Positions 44,360 through 54,505 are shown, numbered from the stretch's first letter. The stretch is 64,000 nucleotides of DNA from Flavobacterium psychrophilum (GCA_945860385.1 CAMAQD010000008.1:1-64000); one strand, 5' to 3'. Notes: generated from the letters alone by a model not told the origin. Made by a program: numbers and translations.

Positions 44360-45148
44360 TTAAAATCTATATCCTATTTGAATCATATATCTATATCCTA
44401 AACTTGTAGTGCTTTTGGCACCAGTCTTTTGAAATTCTCCACTATCATTGCCAACAGTGCCGCTGTAACCTGGAAATTTATCTTTTAACGCCTCATTCAA
44501 TTTATCAAAAAATAATTGTCTGTCTTCATCTGACAAATTTCCTCCCACATCTGCTTTCAATTTATATCCTGCAATACCAGGTCCAACAAGAATCATATCG
44601 ACAGCAAAACGTTTCCAGAAAACAAACTGATAGCCCAATTCAAAACCAATAGTGTGGATATTAATCCTTAAGTCAGTTTCGACTATTTGCGGTACACTGC
44701 CTTCTTTTGTAAATTCCCAACTATGCTGCTTATTAAAAGTATTATAAGAATAATAAGGTCCTAGATACACTCCACGGGGAGCGTTATATTTATTCAAACC
44801 AGAGAGATAAAAACGATAGTCTCCTGAAATGTGAAAACCATTTTCGCTTAATATTGATTTTGCTTTCAGTTCCGTATCATCCAAAAAATCAAACGGCGAA
44901 AGAGAAGCCTGACCAATATTAATAGAGAAAGAACGATTGTTTTTTAATTGTCTTTCATAACCAAAAATAATAGATTTACCTCCAAAAATTAATGGATTTG
45001 TAACATTAAAACGAATTGTGTTCTTGAATTCTCGTTCTGGTTTGACTACTGCATCTGTAGTTTGAGCGCTTACTTTCGTGGCGCTTATTAAAAAAACAAA
45101 AACAAAAAAGTTCAGGTTTTTAAACCATTTTGCATATGAATTTTTCAT
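44360..45148 (-). CDS. DUF3575-like outer-membrane protein
   Basis: 262 residues. A signal peptide ends at KVSAQ (about 29). FNVTNPLIFGGKSIIFGYER followed by a QLKNNRSFSINIG strand recalls DUF3575-type barrels, and the C-terminal strand ends MIQIGYRF, a typical barrel terminus. The function is unknown. An exact copy of the 16-base dyad TAGTTATTACTAACTA lies 89 bases upstream of its ATG. Confidence 0.68.
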   Translation of the reverse strand: MKNSYAKWFKNLNFFVFVFLISATKVSAQTTDAVVKPEREFKNTIRFNVTNPLIFGGKSIIFGYERQLKNNRSFSINIGQASLSPFDFLDDTELKAKSILSENGFHISGDYRFYLSGLNKYNAPRGVYLGPYYSYNTFNKQHSWEFTKEGSVPQIVETDLRINIHTIGFELGYQFVFWKRFAVDMILVGPGIAGYKLKADVGGNLSDEDRQLFFDKLNEALKDKFPGYSGTVGNDSGEFQKTGAKSTTSLGYRYMIQIGYRF

Positions 45149-45236
45149 AAGATTTTATTTATGTTAATAAATAGTAAAAATACAAAATCTAAATCACAAA
45201 AAAAAAGTTTATTCTTGAAAATAATACCTTTTAAAC

Positions 45237-45252
45237 TAGTTATTACTAACTA
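45237..45252. promoter_or_regulatory. dyad TAGTTATTACTAACTA (site B)
   Basis: Identical 16-mer to site A. It lies upstream of the DUF3575-like gene and downstream of the octaheme cytochrome gene. Confidence 0.5.
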
Positions 45253-45356
45253 TTTATGAGTTAAACTAAGGATTGTTGAACTCCTATTTGACTAAAAAAC
45301 TGTTTTTTATCCTGTCAAAGTATTATATTTAATAATTGCCATTATAGTAGAGAAAT

Positions 45357-47594
45357 TTAGATGCCCAGACTAGTAAAGACTTGTTGATAATTTGGATTAT
45401 TCGCATCTAATTGTTTCAACTTCGTAGCCGTTTGAATTGCTTTGGTTTTATTATTCGATTGAATGTAAACAAAAGTAAGTGCATAATACAATTCAGGATC
45501 CGATGGATTAATTTGAATTCCTTTCAATAAAACAGTCTCAGCTGCTGCATATTTTTTACCCTGATTCAACATTAATCCATAGTTGTAATACACTCTGGAA
45601 TTAATCGATTTTAATGCTACTGCTTTTGCAAAAGCTTTTTCAGCGGCTGGCATATTGTTCATTTCATTATACAGCAAAGCCAAATTATAATAAATTCGCT
45701 CGTTTTTTGAATCATTTTTCAAGGCGGATTCTAAGGCTTGCAAAGCTTGTGTATTTTTTCCCTGGGAATTGTAAGCTGCGGATAAATTAAGCCAAGCATA
45801 GTTCATATTGCTGTCTTTTTTCAACCCGCGCAAATAAAACTTTTCGGCATTGGGATAGTCTTTCAGTTTTAAATAATAATCGGCCAACATTACATTTCCT
45901 GTTGAAAAATCAGTTTGAAAACGCAATGATTTTTCCAATTCGACTTGAGCTGCAGCAAATGGTTTTGCATAGTTTTCAGGAACTTGACCGGAAGGAATGG
46001 TAATGTACAAATCTGCCGCTGCAATGCGAACCGCTCTCACTTTATCCGACAATAAAGGTCCAACCGCTTCTATCCAATTTTCTGCCGGAAAAGAGGCTAA
46101 ACTCCTCAAAGCACGATATCGAATTTGGGCTTCCTTACTTGGTAATCTGGCTAAAATGGTGCTCAAACTCGTTTGCGTTTGAATAGAACCCAGATAAAAA
46201 GTAGCTGTGGCTTTGATGATTTTTGGAACAAATTTATTGTCAATAATCTTCGTCAAATGTTTTTCGCTTTCTGCATCCAATCGGCTTCCCGGAATCAAAT
46301 CTTCGGCAAAATGGTATCTCCTCTTTGGACCGTACCATTTAACGACGGCATCAGCCAGCACTTTTTCCGATTTGTCCTTATGACAATTACTACAAGCATT
46401 CGGCGTTCCGTATTTTACGGATAAATCAGGTCGTGGCACTCTAAAACTATGATCGTGACGTAAATCATTACCCATATACAATTTGCCAGGCATGTGGCAG
46501 TTTTTACACTCTGTGGCAGGAGTACCTTTTTTATGGAACGTATGAGTTGGAACATCATATTTTGTTGGAATATGACAAAGGGTACAGGTTTGATTGCCAA
46601 TGCGTTTGAGCTTGGCAGAATGGGGATTGTGACAGGTGCTGCAGGTCACTCCTTTATGAAACATCCGACTTTGTAAAAAGGAAGTATAGATATAATCCTC
46701 ATCATTTACCTGACCATCGGCATGATAAAATTCAGTGTCAGGAATTTGAGGAATGTAATTATCCATTATTTCAGCACTCTCCACATGTTTTCCGTTGATT
46801 TCGGATATTCGTGCATGACACGGAGCGCAAGTATTTAATTCTTCGGTTTGTTTGGAGTTTTTGGCTAATTTCATAAAGCTGCCTGTTACTCTGTCTCCCG
46901 ATTTATAATCTCCATTAATAAAATCTAAGTGTTGTTTTCCTGCTCCATGACAGCTTTCGCAACTGACATTGATGATGTTGTAACTTGTTTTATACGTATC
47001 ACTTTCAATGTCATAATTTTTTCTAAGGTTAGTCGAATGACAAGTGGCGCACATTGTATTCCAGTTTTGGGCATTTCCTGTCCAGTGCAACCAATCGTGC
47101 GATGGTATTTTTTGACCTGCGTATTGGTTGAACCATTTTTTCTTATTGACATCCCAACTTAATCTAGGTACTTGCAAACGACCGCCCGGAAATTGAACTA
47201 AATATTGTTGTAAAGGTGTAAACCCGAAGATAAATTTCACTTCAAAGTCATGATTTTTGCCATCATCACCTTCTGTGTAGATAAAGAATTTTGATCCTTT
47301 TTTATAAAAACGACTACTAACACCATCGGCTGTGAATGTGATATTATTGAAATCACCTTTTACTGTCGAATCATTGGGTGGCAACATCGACATATAATGA
47401 TGCGATTGTTTCCATTCTTTGAACTCGGTAGCATGACATTTTTTGCAGGATTGGTCTCCTACATACTCTACTGACTGTGGTTTTATTTCAGAATATTGAA
47501 CGTATTTTGAAGTGCAACTATCGACAATAAAAACTCTAAAAACGACCAGAAGAACTACAAAGATTACAATCAGTAGTAATGATTTTTTGTACAT
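45357..47594 (-). CDS. octaheme c-type cytochrome with HEAT-like and TPR domains
   Basis: 745 residues. An N-terminal signal anchor (LLLIVIFVVLLVVFRVFIV) is followed by eight CxxCH heme sites: SCKKCH, MCATCH, SCESCH, TCAPCH, TCSTCH, TCTLCH, ECKNCH and ACSNCH, all before about residue 400. The first part resembles the cytochrome c554 family. A helical HEAT-like section (RYRALRSLASFPAEN) and at least four TPRs (NYAWLNLSAAYNSQGKNTQA, split) end the protein. It should lie outside the inner membrane and carry electrons; donor and acceptor are unknown. No other cytochrome gene is in the window. Confidence 0.88.
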   Translation of the reverse strand: MYKKSLLLIVIFVVLLVVFRVFIVDSCTSKYVQYSEIKPQSVEYVGDQSCKKCHATEFKEWKQSHHYMSMLPPNDSTVKGDFNNITFTADGVSSRFYKKGSKFFIYTEGDDGKNHDFEVKFIFGFTPLQQYLVQFPGGRLQVPRLSWDVNKKKWFNQYAGQKIPSHDWLHWTGNAQNWNTMCATCHSTNLRKNYDIESDTYKTSYNIINVSCESCHGAGKQHLDFINGDYKSGDRVTGSFMKLAKNSKQTEELNTCAPCHARISEINGKHVESAEIMDNYIPQIPDTEFYHADGQVNDEDYIYTSFLQSRMFHKGVTCSTCHNPHSAKLKRIGNQTCTLCHIPTKYDVPTHTFHKKGTPATECKNCHMPGKLYMGNDLRHDHSFRVPRPDLSVKYGTPNACSNCHKDKSEKVLADAVVKWYGPKRRYHFAEDLIPGSRLDAESEKHLTKIIDNKFVPKIIKATATFYLGSIQTQTSLSTILARLPSKEAQIRYRALRSLASFPAENWIEAVGPLLSDKVRAVRIAAADLYITIPSGQVPENYAKPFAAAQVELEKSLRFQTDFSTGNVMLADYYLKLKDYPNAEKFYLRGLKKDSNMNYAWLNLSAAYNSQGKNTQALQALESALKNDSKNERIYYNLALLYNEMNNMPAAEKAFAKAVALKSINSRVYYNYGLMLNQGKKYAAAETVLLKGIQINPSDPELYYALTFVYIQSNNKTKAIQTATKLKQLDANNPNYQQVFTSLGI

Positions 47595-47690
47595 AAAATG
47601 CTTTTTAACAAAAGTATTTAATTTAATACTATTGATCAGTTATTTATTATAATTTTTGATAACTATACTTATCAATTTTTATTTATTTGA

Positions 47691-48218
47691 TCAATCCTTT
47701 TTGAGTTTATCAATAGTCCCATCATATGCAATTGGACTGCGATTGTTGCTGTTTATGGTAAGGTATGCACTACCGTTGTAATAAACGTTAAGCCTCATAG
47801 AATAGGAATCTGTTTTTCCCCTGACCTCAATTTTAATTTGATACTCTTTTTTAGTCTTTTCGACTTGGAATAAAGTTGGTTTCCCTTCAAATTTCATCCC
47901 TTCATCACCACCATATCCGATACCACTGAAACCTCTGCCGATAAATGGCAAAAAACTTTTGATTAAATCAGGGTGAAAGGTTACATCAAATTCAGAGGTT
48001 AAAATCAAAGCGCTTCCGCTCTGAGGAATTACTCTTTCGGCCACAAAAACAAATTCTTTCGATTCCACTAAAAGCGCTATTTGTTTTTGCTTTTCTAATT
48101 TCTGTTCTTCTTTAAGCTGCTTTTTGCTTTTTTCCTGAGCAATTGCTTGCGAAACAGAAAAAGTAATCAGACTCAAAAATAGGATTAAAACGGTAGGGAA
48201 GTTGAATTTTGTTTTCAT
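47691..48218 (-). CDS. DUF4251-like secreted protein
   Basis: 175 residues from the ATG at 48216-48218 (MKTKFNFPTVLILFLSLITF signal peptide); six upstream codons are open. Mature start EKSKKQLKEEQKLEKQKQIA is a charged helix, followed by FVFVAERVIPQSGSA, YFGGD-like GIGYGGDEGMKFEG and a strand-rich end with YLTINSNNRSPIAYDGTI, the DUF4251 pattern common in Bacteroidota. The function is unknown. Confidence 0.8.
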   Translation of the reverse strand: MKTKFNFPTVLILFLSLITFSVSQAIAQEKSKKQLKEEQKLEKQKQIALLVESKEFVFVAERVIPQSGSALILTSEFDVTFHPDLIKSFLPFIGRGFSGIGYGGDEGMKFEGKPTLFQVEKTKKEYQIKIEVRGKTDSYSMRLNVYYNGSAYLTINSNNRSPIAYDGTIDKLKKD

Positions 48219-48300
48219 CTCAAAAATTTTTAACAAATTACTACTTTTTTAATTGTTGTCCCATTAAAATTTTAAAAAAACAAAAAACCTTATAAATATA

Positions 48301-48433
48301 GTCCCTACGGGACATTAGAACTAGGTTAGCTTGTTTTTTACCTACCAATATTTTGCTCCTAACGGAGCATACCTCGTAGAGGTTATATATTGATAGTAAG
48401 AAAGTTATGAATTAAAAAATGTCCTGTTGGGAT
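48301..48433. repeat. cluster of small palindromes
   Basis: Four short hairpins: GTCCCTACGGGAC (48301-48313), GCTCCTAACGGAGC (48355-48368), ACCTCGTAGAGGT (48371-48383) and GTCCTGTTGGGAT (48421-48433, imperfect). They lie in a 273-base gap without ORF. The form is that of an interspersed palindromic repeat unit, which I believe is common in flavobacterial genomes. Confidence 0.65.
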
Positions 48434-48491
48434 TATATTTAGATTTTATCGGGCAACACTGCTCTTTTTTAGTTCAAGGAAAAATTTTTAT

Positions 48492-49280
48492 CTAAAATTG
48501 AAAACCGAATTTCACTGTCGGTCCCGAAGTATCTATATTGTAATGGAAATAATCCTGCCCGCTGCCGGTTTCATAATCCAAACTAATGATTCTGTAACCG
48601 CCAGTAACAGAAAAAAGCTTTGAAAATTGGTATCCAGCCACTGCTTGCATTTGCCAGGCCAAATCGGAACCAATGCCAAAACCTCCAATTTCGCCGCGAA
48701 ATTGATACACGAATTTCTCACCCGCTTTACTTTTAATTCTGGTTATAAGCATTGGGTCAAACCAAGTTTTTGTCATTTCTTTACTTCTAAAAACTGCAGG
48801 ACCACCTGTTAAAGCAAGTTGAATATCAAGTCCGGAATTGACTGAATTTAAAATTCCACCCACACCCAATTCAAGCCAAGGGTTTACTTTTCGTAAACCT
48901 GAAACTTCCCAAGCAAATTGTTTGGCTGTCACTTCTCCACTCCAATAATAATCTGCTGGTTTTAGACCTTGAGCCAAACTCATATAAATAATATCGGAAC
49001 CTATAGCCCATTTATCATTCGAGGCTTCTGCATAAAGCATGGCTCCCATTTTGAGATGACCAAAAATAGCCTTGGTATTCGCATCTACTGTTACTTCCGG
49101 CAAATCAGCCAAACCTACATTTCCACTCATATTGGGAAACAAAAGATAGGGTTCAACAAAATAAGACCAATTGTTTTTTGCAGCTGGTTTGGTATTTTGT
49201 GCAAGGGCACTGGTCAGAGAACAGGCTACTAAAAATAGCGTAATAATTGGAACTAAGTAGCAATTGAATGTTGTTTTCAT
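48492..49280 (-). CDS. hypothetical outer-membrane beta-barrel protein
   Basis: 262 residues. A signal peptide ends at SALAQ (about 28). WSYFVEPYLLFPNMSG and a series of amphipathic strands (KWAIGSDIIYMSL, WLELGVGGILNSV, LFSVTGGYRIISLDY) end in VKFGFQF, a typical barrel C-terminus. Proteins of similar pattern occur next to sulfatases and other exported enzymes; no function is known. Confidence 0.7.
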   Translation of the reverse strand: MKTTFNCYLVPIITLFLVACSLTSALAQNTKPAAKNNWSYFVEPYLLFPNMSGNVGLADLPEVTVDANTKAIFGHLKMGAMLYAEASNDKWAIGSDIIYMSLAQGLKPADYYWSGEVTAKQFAWEVSGLRKVNPWLELGVGGILNSVNSGLDIQLALTGGPAVFRSKEMTKTWFDPMLITRIKSKAGEKFVYQFRGEIGGFGIGSDLAWQMQAVAGYQFSKLFSVTGGYRIISLDYETGSGQDYFHYNIDTSGPTVKFGFQF

Positions 49281-49324
49281 ACTGTTGGTTTTTTAATTAT
49301 AAAAATCTTGCTATTAATTTATTT

Positions 49325-50245
49325 CTAAAAAAACACATATTGATAAGCTAAGGTCAATGAATCATAATTCAACCCAAGATTCGCGTAAACACCAACATGG
49401 TACTGCAATCGTAAAGACTGACTTTTAGTAATTGGAACTGAAAAAGTACCTCCAACTCTCCAATCCTTTTGCGAAGGGCCAGAATAAATATCATTGATGG
49501 CTACTTCGCCCACTTCGTACCAATTGGTATTGATGCCCATCCACATTAGGTTATTGAAATAATAACTAGCGTGTGCTTGAAAACTAAAAGTTGGTTTTTG
49601 TTTAAGCTCATTTCCACCAAAATAATCAGTGTTCTTAGTATAAAACCAGGTTCCGACATATGCCTCCGCATATATACGTTTGAATCTTTTAGAGATTCCT
49701 ATTTCAGGTTTAAAGGCCCAGCGATTACTCCCTATATTAATTTGCTTATCATTGTAATATCTGCCTACAGGTACTAAAGTTACCAGGCTTACTCCAAAAA
49801 TTGCCTTTTGCTGATATTTACTAAAATTTTTTCTATCTAAGGCTGGTGAACCCGCTAAATTAATACCAAATCGAATTTTTGCATCCGCAAATCCTCTTCG
49901 AGAACCAGTGACTTCTTCCCCGTTTAATAGTAATCTTCCCTGCATATCCGCCATTGGGATGGTTACCTGGACTCTCGCTAATTTATTGGCGAAACCAAAA
50001 CTATGAATATAATTGACCGCTAAAATTTGGGTATTGATTTTAAAATCTTTGATGGGTAGCGATGGGTCATTTAATACATTTCCTTTATTATAGCCGTAAC
50101 CCACTGCTAAAACATTCATTCCTGTTGGAATATTACCATAGGCTCTTGGTTCCAGATCCTGACCCAAGATTGAAACACAAAAAAAGCTAATTAGCCCTGC
50201 TGCTACTCCTTTTCTTTTATAAAATTCAGAAAAAAACATACTCAT
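49325..50245 (-). CDS. outer-membrane transporter, phenol-degradation MetA-like
   Basis: 306 residues. A hydrophobic signal (GVAAGLISFFCVSILGQ) precedes LEPRAYGNIPTGMNVLAVGYG, the characteristic opening of PF13557 transporters. VQVTIPMADMQGRL, GFADAKIRFGINL and VTLVPVGRYYNDK continue that family pattern, and the protein ends in YQYVFF. It probably forms an outer-membrane channel for a hydrophobic or aromatic compound, by analogy with the family. Confidence 0.8.
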   Translation of the reverse strand: MSMFFSEFYKRKGVAAGLISFFCVSILGQDLEPRAYGNIPTGMNVLAVGYGYNKGNVLNDPSLPIKDFKINTQILAVNYIHSFGFANKLARVQVTIPMADMQGRLLLNGEEVTGSRRGFADAKIRFGINLAGSPALDRKNFSKYQQKAIFGVSLVTLVPVGRYYNDKQINIGSNRWAFKPEIGISKRFKRIYAEAYVGTWFYTKNTDYFGGNELKQKPTFSFQAHASYYFNNLMWMGINTNWYEVGEVAINDIYSGPSQKDWRVGGTFSVPITKSQSLRLQYHVGVYANLGLNYDSLTLAYQYVFF

Positions 50246-50310
50246 CTTGTTGTCGAATCTAAAAACCTGAAAAATATTGAATTACTAATTTTAAAAAACT
50301 ACTTTAGACA

Positions 50311-50343
50311 AAAAAAGCTGCAAACTCAACGAATTGCAGCTTT
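50311..50343 (-). terminator. terminator
   Basis: A 10-bp stem AAAGCTGCAA / TTGCAGCTTT with a 10-base loop and a T run on the minus strand, 21 bases after the stop of the gene at 50365. Confidence 0.8.
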
Positions 50344-50364
50344 ATATTTTATCATACTACTTGT

Positions 50365-51003
50365 TTAGTGTTTAAAATCAAAAGCAAGAGCAGCTCCTAA
50401 ACCAAATTGGTAAAGAGAAGAATTATTTGGATAAGTCACTGTTCCCCACCCTGGATAAAAATAAGTCTGTGAACCATAGCTTCCCCAGATAGTTTGGAAA
50501 TAAGCTTGTAATTTCACGGAAACAGCATCAGATGCTTTTATTTTAACACCAGCTTTCACATCCCAAGCAAATCTTGCACTGGTACTTTGATCGCCTGAAG
50601 CCCAACCCACTCCTATGCCCAACCCTGCAAAAGGTTTAATACTTGGATTGCTTGTTGGAAAATAATTATTTCCGGCTATCAACACATAATTGATGGCAGA
50701 ACTATCGTTACCGATATTGGCTTGCCCAACTTTAAATGGTGCAGTAAGGCTTGGGGTGAAGATTGGAGTATTGGTGTCCATTCTAAGGTATTTTAATTCT
50801 ATTGATTTGGTTGGTCTTATATAAAATTCAAGTCCTGCTCCATATTGAAAACCATCTTTGATTTCAATATAGGATGCATTAGAAGATATTTTGTCTTGAA
50901 AAGTATAACCTCCATACAAGTCAAGTCCAACATCTCCTTGATTTTGAGCCTGAACTCCTATTGTACATAAAAAGATTCCAGCAACTAGTACTAATTTTTT
51001 CAT
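50365..51003 (-). CDS. outer-membrane beta-barrel protein
   Basis: 212 residues. The signal peptide MKKLVLVAGIFLCTIGVQAQ is clear. VGLDLYGGYTFQDK, YGAGLEFYIRPTKSIELKYL and FGLGAALAFDF are amphipathic strands of an OmpA/OprF-like eight-stranded barrel. There is no OmpA peptidoglycan-binding domain. The function is unknown. Confidence 0.75.
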   Translation of the reverse strand: MKKLVLVAGIFLCTIGVQAQNQGDVGLDLYGGYTFQDKISSNASYIEIKDGFQYGAGLEFYIRPTKSIELKYLRMDTNTPIFTPSLTAPFKVGQANIGNDSSAINYVLIAGNNYFPTSNPSIKPFAGLGIGVGWASGDQSTSARFAWDVKAGVKIKASDAVSVKLQAYFQTIWGSYGSQTYFYPGWGTVTYPNNSSLYQFGLGAALAFDFKH

Positions 51004-51238
51004 AGTTTTTGTTTTTTTTGGTTATTTTTTGTGTTTTTTGGTTGATATTTAGCTAAAAAGCAAATCAAAATTATAAAATTTAATTTAATTTAACAATGAT
51101 TTATTTTCAAAATGCTGCTTTTAGGGACAAAAAAAAATGATCTTTCCTTCTCTTTACAGCACAAAATTACCTGTATTTAAACTTAAAAAAAATAGTTACA
51201 AATCGTTATATTTTTAGACCAAACAAACGCTTTAATTT

Positions 51239-53500
51239 TTAGAATACGAAGCCAATTTTAACGTGAGAATAGACTTTACCAATTTCTGGAGAGTACATTG
51301 CGGTGAGTTCCATAGGCAAAAAACCTAAATTATAACCCAATCCCATCGAAAAACCATTGATTGATTTTACGGTATCTGCATCCCAAGCTTTGGTCAAAGT
51401 ACTGAAATTATACACTCCTGTATTGGCTCTTCCCATCAGAAAGAGACTTCCAGTAAAATTATATTGCATTCCCAACTGTCCAGAAACCACCGATGTTGAG
51501 TTGATTTGCTGTTCGTTAAGACCCGCAAATGCAAGCTGTTGCCTAAATAATTGTTGAATACCACCCATGTAAAAATTATCAGAAATAAACCCTTGTGAAT
51601 GTATGGCTACACTGGATTGTAAGTTATAAAACAACACTAATTTTTTACTTAAAGGATTGAATTTAGAGTAATTAATAATAAACTTGTAAAAATCTGGTGC
51701 ATTATCAATTAAATTGGAAACATTCTCGCTAGTTCCATCTAACAATGAATGATCTATTTGAGCTTTTCGTCCAAAAACAATTCCGGCTTGTGCATAAAAA
51801 AGATGGCCGCTAGTTGGAAAATTCACTCTGTCGGTTGTTATGGATTCAGAAGATAAATAGGTAAAATAGTTAGCAACATATCCATTATAGGAATCTAAGC
51901 TAATTACCTCTGGAGAAAAACTACTTCTTTGATGACTAATTCCTGCGGTTATACTCCAATCATTGTGTAAAACTCTGGTATAATTAATATCAAATTGAGA
52001 ATATCGAACCCCATAAACATAGAGCTTCTGTGTGCCGTCATAGCGATTCAAGGGCAGATTTTGTCTTTCCCAACTCAAACTAAAATAATTATTGGCCTTG
52101 GGTCCAAAAATCTGTTTGTGTTCTAACAAAACTCTAAAGTTTTCACCTAAGGCAAATTTAGCCAGCGACCGTGACTTATTCAAGAGTATATCTCTCGAAG
52201 TAAGGTTGAGTAATAAAGCAGGTCCTGTAAACGAATGAAAGGACAATCCAACTTTTAATTGGGTTAATGGTTTTTCTTTTATTTTACAAATTAAGTTAGC
52301 GTGCCCTTGTGTTGTAGGTTCTAAGTTATAATAGATATTGTCATAATATCGGCTGGCAAAAGCGATTCGGAAACCGTCGTTTATTTCTTTGGCTGTATAG
52401 TTTTTTCCGGATTTTATCCCTAGTTTTTGCAACAATAAACTTTTACTAGTATATTCTATCCCCTCAAAAGTAATTTCATCAATTACAATAGATTCTACTT
52501 TTGGCAAACGGTTGAAAGGGTCGTAAGTTATTGGATAAAGGGCATTCAAGGAATCGGCAAGTTTCTTGAAGTAAGGATAATAGCGTTTTCCAACAGCATT
52601 TCCAATATCCATAATAGAATCCGTTGCATCAAAACTTCCGGCGCTATATTTTTCTAAAGAAGGTTCAATCACCAGGTTACAAAGCTTTTTTTCTTCAATC
52701 AAATCATCGGCATCGCGGTATTGGGTAATTTGGTAAAAAACATCCAATACGTTGTCCAGTTTTTCAATATCAGGAAGACCAGTGAAAAGATTTACACCAA
52801 TAACAATATCGGCGCCCATTTTCTTAGCATCTTTTACAGGGAAGTTTCGAACAATTCCTCCATCGACTAACTTGGTTTTATCGTGATCAACAGCGGTAAA
52901 TACGCTAGGAATGGCCATACTCGAACGTACGGCTTTCACGATATCACCTTTAGAAAGAACCACATCTTTACCATTAGACAAATCGGTGGCTATGCATTGG
53001 AATGGAATATTAAATTTTGAAAAATCCTTGATGTTGTAAACGGGCAGAAACATCCTGTTGAGAACCAACCAAAGCTCCTGCGAATCAATCAATCCGGTGG
53101 CTAATTGTAGTTTGTATTTTTTAATCCCTACTTCGGCAGAGTATTGACCAAATTCATCTTTTTCATCAATACTTACATATTTGTAAACAGGTTTGCCACT
53201 TAATAATTCATCCCAATTGAGCTTTTTGGTTACTTTTTCAATTTCATTCCCTGAATAACCAGTGGCATATAATGCACCGATTATGCTCCCCATACTAGTT
53301 CCGGTAACTAAATCTATTTTAAGTCCTGCGCTGTCAATAGCTTTAAGAACTCCTATATGAGCTATCCCTTTAGCTCCGCCGCCACTCAAAACCAATCCTA
53401 CTTTAGGGCGTTGTTGAGCCGTTATAAAAGTAGTAGAAATAAATATCAAACAAAAAATTAGTATGAGTTTTTGAAAAGGTAGTTCTTTTATCATTGTCAT
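51239..53500 (-). CDS. patatin-like phospholipase fused to a BamA-like barrel (PlpD-type)
   Basis: 753 residues from the ATG at 53498-53500; 20 further codons are open, but MTMIKELPFQKLILIFCLIF begins the signal peptide. The patatin domain has SGGGAKG, the nucleophile Ser in VTGTSMGS and the Asp of VDGGIVRNFP. A POTRA-like segment (VESIVIDEITFEGIEYTSKS) and a C-terminal surface-antigen barrel ending YSHVKIGFVF follow. In Pseudomonas PlpD the barrel carries the lipase to the cell surface. It should act on phospholipids outside the outer membrane or in the periplasm. Confidence 0.9.
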   Translation of the reverse strand: MTMIKELPFQKLILIFCLIFISTTFITAQQRPKVGLVLSGGGAKGIAHIGVLKAIDSAGLKIDLVTGTSMGSIIGALYATGYSGNEIEKVTKKLNWDELLSGKPVYKYVSIDEKDEFGQYSAEVGIKKYKLQLATGLIDSQELWLVLNRMFLPVYNIKDFSKFNIPFQCIATDLSNGKDVVLSKGDIVKAVRSSMAIPSVFTAVDHDKTKLVDGGIVRNFPVKDAKKMGADIVIGVNLFTGLPDIEKLDNVLDVFYQITQYRDADDLIEEKKLCNLVIEPSLEKYSAGSFDATDSIMDIGNAVGKRYYPYFKKLADSLNALYPITYDPFNRLPKVESIVIDEITFEGIEYTSKSLLLQKLGIKSGKNYTAKEINDGFRIAFASRYYDNIYYNLEPTTQGHANLICKIKEKPLTQLKVGLSFHSFTGPALLLNLTSRDILLNKSRSLAKFALGENFRVLLEHKQIFGPKANNYFSLSWERQNLPLNRYDGTQKLYVYGVRYSQFDINYTRVLHNDWSITAGISHQRSSFSPEVISLDSYNGYVANYFTYLSSESITTDRVNFPTSGHLFYAQAGIVFGRKAQIDHSLLDGTSENVSNLIDNAPDFYKFIINYSKFNPLSKKLVLFYNLQSSVAIHSQGFISDNFYMGGIQQLFRQQLAFAGLNEQQINSTSVVSGQLGMQYNFTGSLFLMGRANTGVYNFSTLTKAWDADTVKSINGFSMGLGYNLGFLPMELTAMYSPEIGKVYSHVKIGFVF

Positions 53501-53778
53501 TGTATTGATAGATGAGAATAAGTCAGACAAGTTTCTAGTTTTATGCACTTTAGATTTCAAAAATATAAAATTTTACTGAATTATTTAGTACCTGTAATTT
53601 AATATTTATCAATCAAGAAATCTACACTAAAAAAAATTGAGTGCAATTATTTTGCAATGAATTACACTCAACAACCTACCAAAGCAAAAGACAATACCCT
53701 ATAACAACTTGGAATAAAACATCCAATATTATTTTGCCATATGACAAAAGATTCAATAGCATTTTCGATACTTTTATT

Positions 53779-54489
53779 TTATTGCGATTTCTTTTCTGCT
53801 TTCCCCTTGCCTATCGGTATTCCAGCTGTGACATAAAAAGAGCGATGGTATTGATTGGGATTGGAATCTCCTTTCATTACAGGTACTAAACCATAATAAT
53901 AATTAACACCGAGGTTCATTCCGTTACCACCCATCAACCTATAGCCTGCTCCTATTGCCAAACCTGCATCGATAACATGAATTTTATCCCTGATATTATT
54001 CTTATAAACTAAATCATTACCAACATAATCATTTTTAAATTCATCATTTGCTTTGCTTAGCAAGCCCAATTGTGTTCCAGCTTTGACATAAATATTGTTG
54101 TCAAATTTATATTTTATCATAACTGGAACATGGAAATAACCAATTTTTCGATCCACATGACCTCCTTCAAAAGCATTGTCTAATTCAGTATTATTCAAAG
54201 AATATACTGGCAGTTCATTCGCTCCTAATGTTGATTTTACAATCACTCCGGTATTGATAGCCCAAGCGGGATTTTTGAGCCTAAAGTCAAAATAAAAACC
54301 AAGATTAAAATCGGTTCTGTTTTTTGTTCCTTCGAGATTAGAAATGGTCGAAAAATTGGCACCACCTTCTAAGCCAAACTCTATTTTTGGAGAATTCAAT
54401 TTATCGCCAAACAACAATGAAATTAAGACCTGAGAATTTACAGATTGCATACAAAACAGTAAAGTGATGACAAATAAGACTTTTTTCAT
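53779..54489 (-). CDS. PorT-like outer-membrane beta-barrel protein
   Basis: 236 residues. Signal peptide to VNSQ (about 19). IEFGLEGGANFSTISNLEGT, FNLGFYFDFRLKNPAWAI and VPVMIKYKFDNNIYVKAGTQ are the typical PorT/OMP_b-brl_2 pattern. These are common in Bacteroidota. It is 16 bases after the gene at 54506 on the same strand, so co-transcription is likely. Confidence 0.78.
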   Translation of the reverse strand: MKKVLFVITLLFCMQSVNSQVLISLLFGDKLNSPKIEFGLEGGANFSTISNLEGTKNRTDFNLGFYFDFRLKNPAWAINTGVIVKSTLGANELPVYSLNNTELDNAFEGGHVDRKIGYFHVPVMIKYKFDNNIYVKAGTQLGLLSKANDEFKNDYVGNDLVYKNNIRDKIHVIDAGLAIGAGYRLMGGNGMNLGVNYYYGLVPVMKGDSNPNQYHRSFYVTAGIPIGKGKAEKKSQ

Positions 54490-54505
54490 ACTGATACGTA
54501 TTTAA

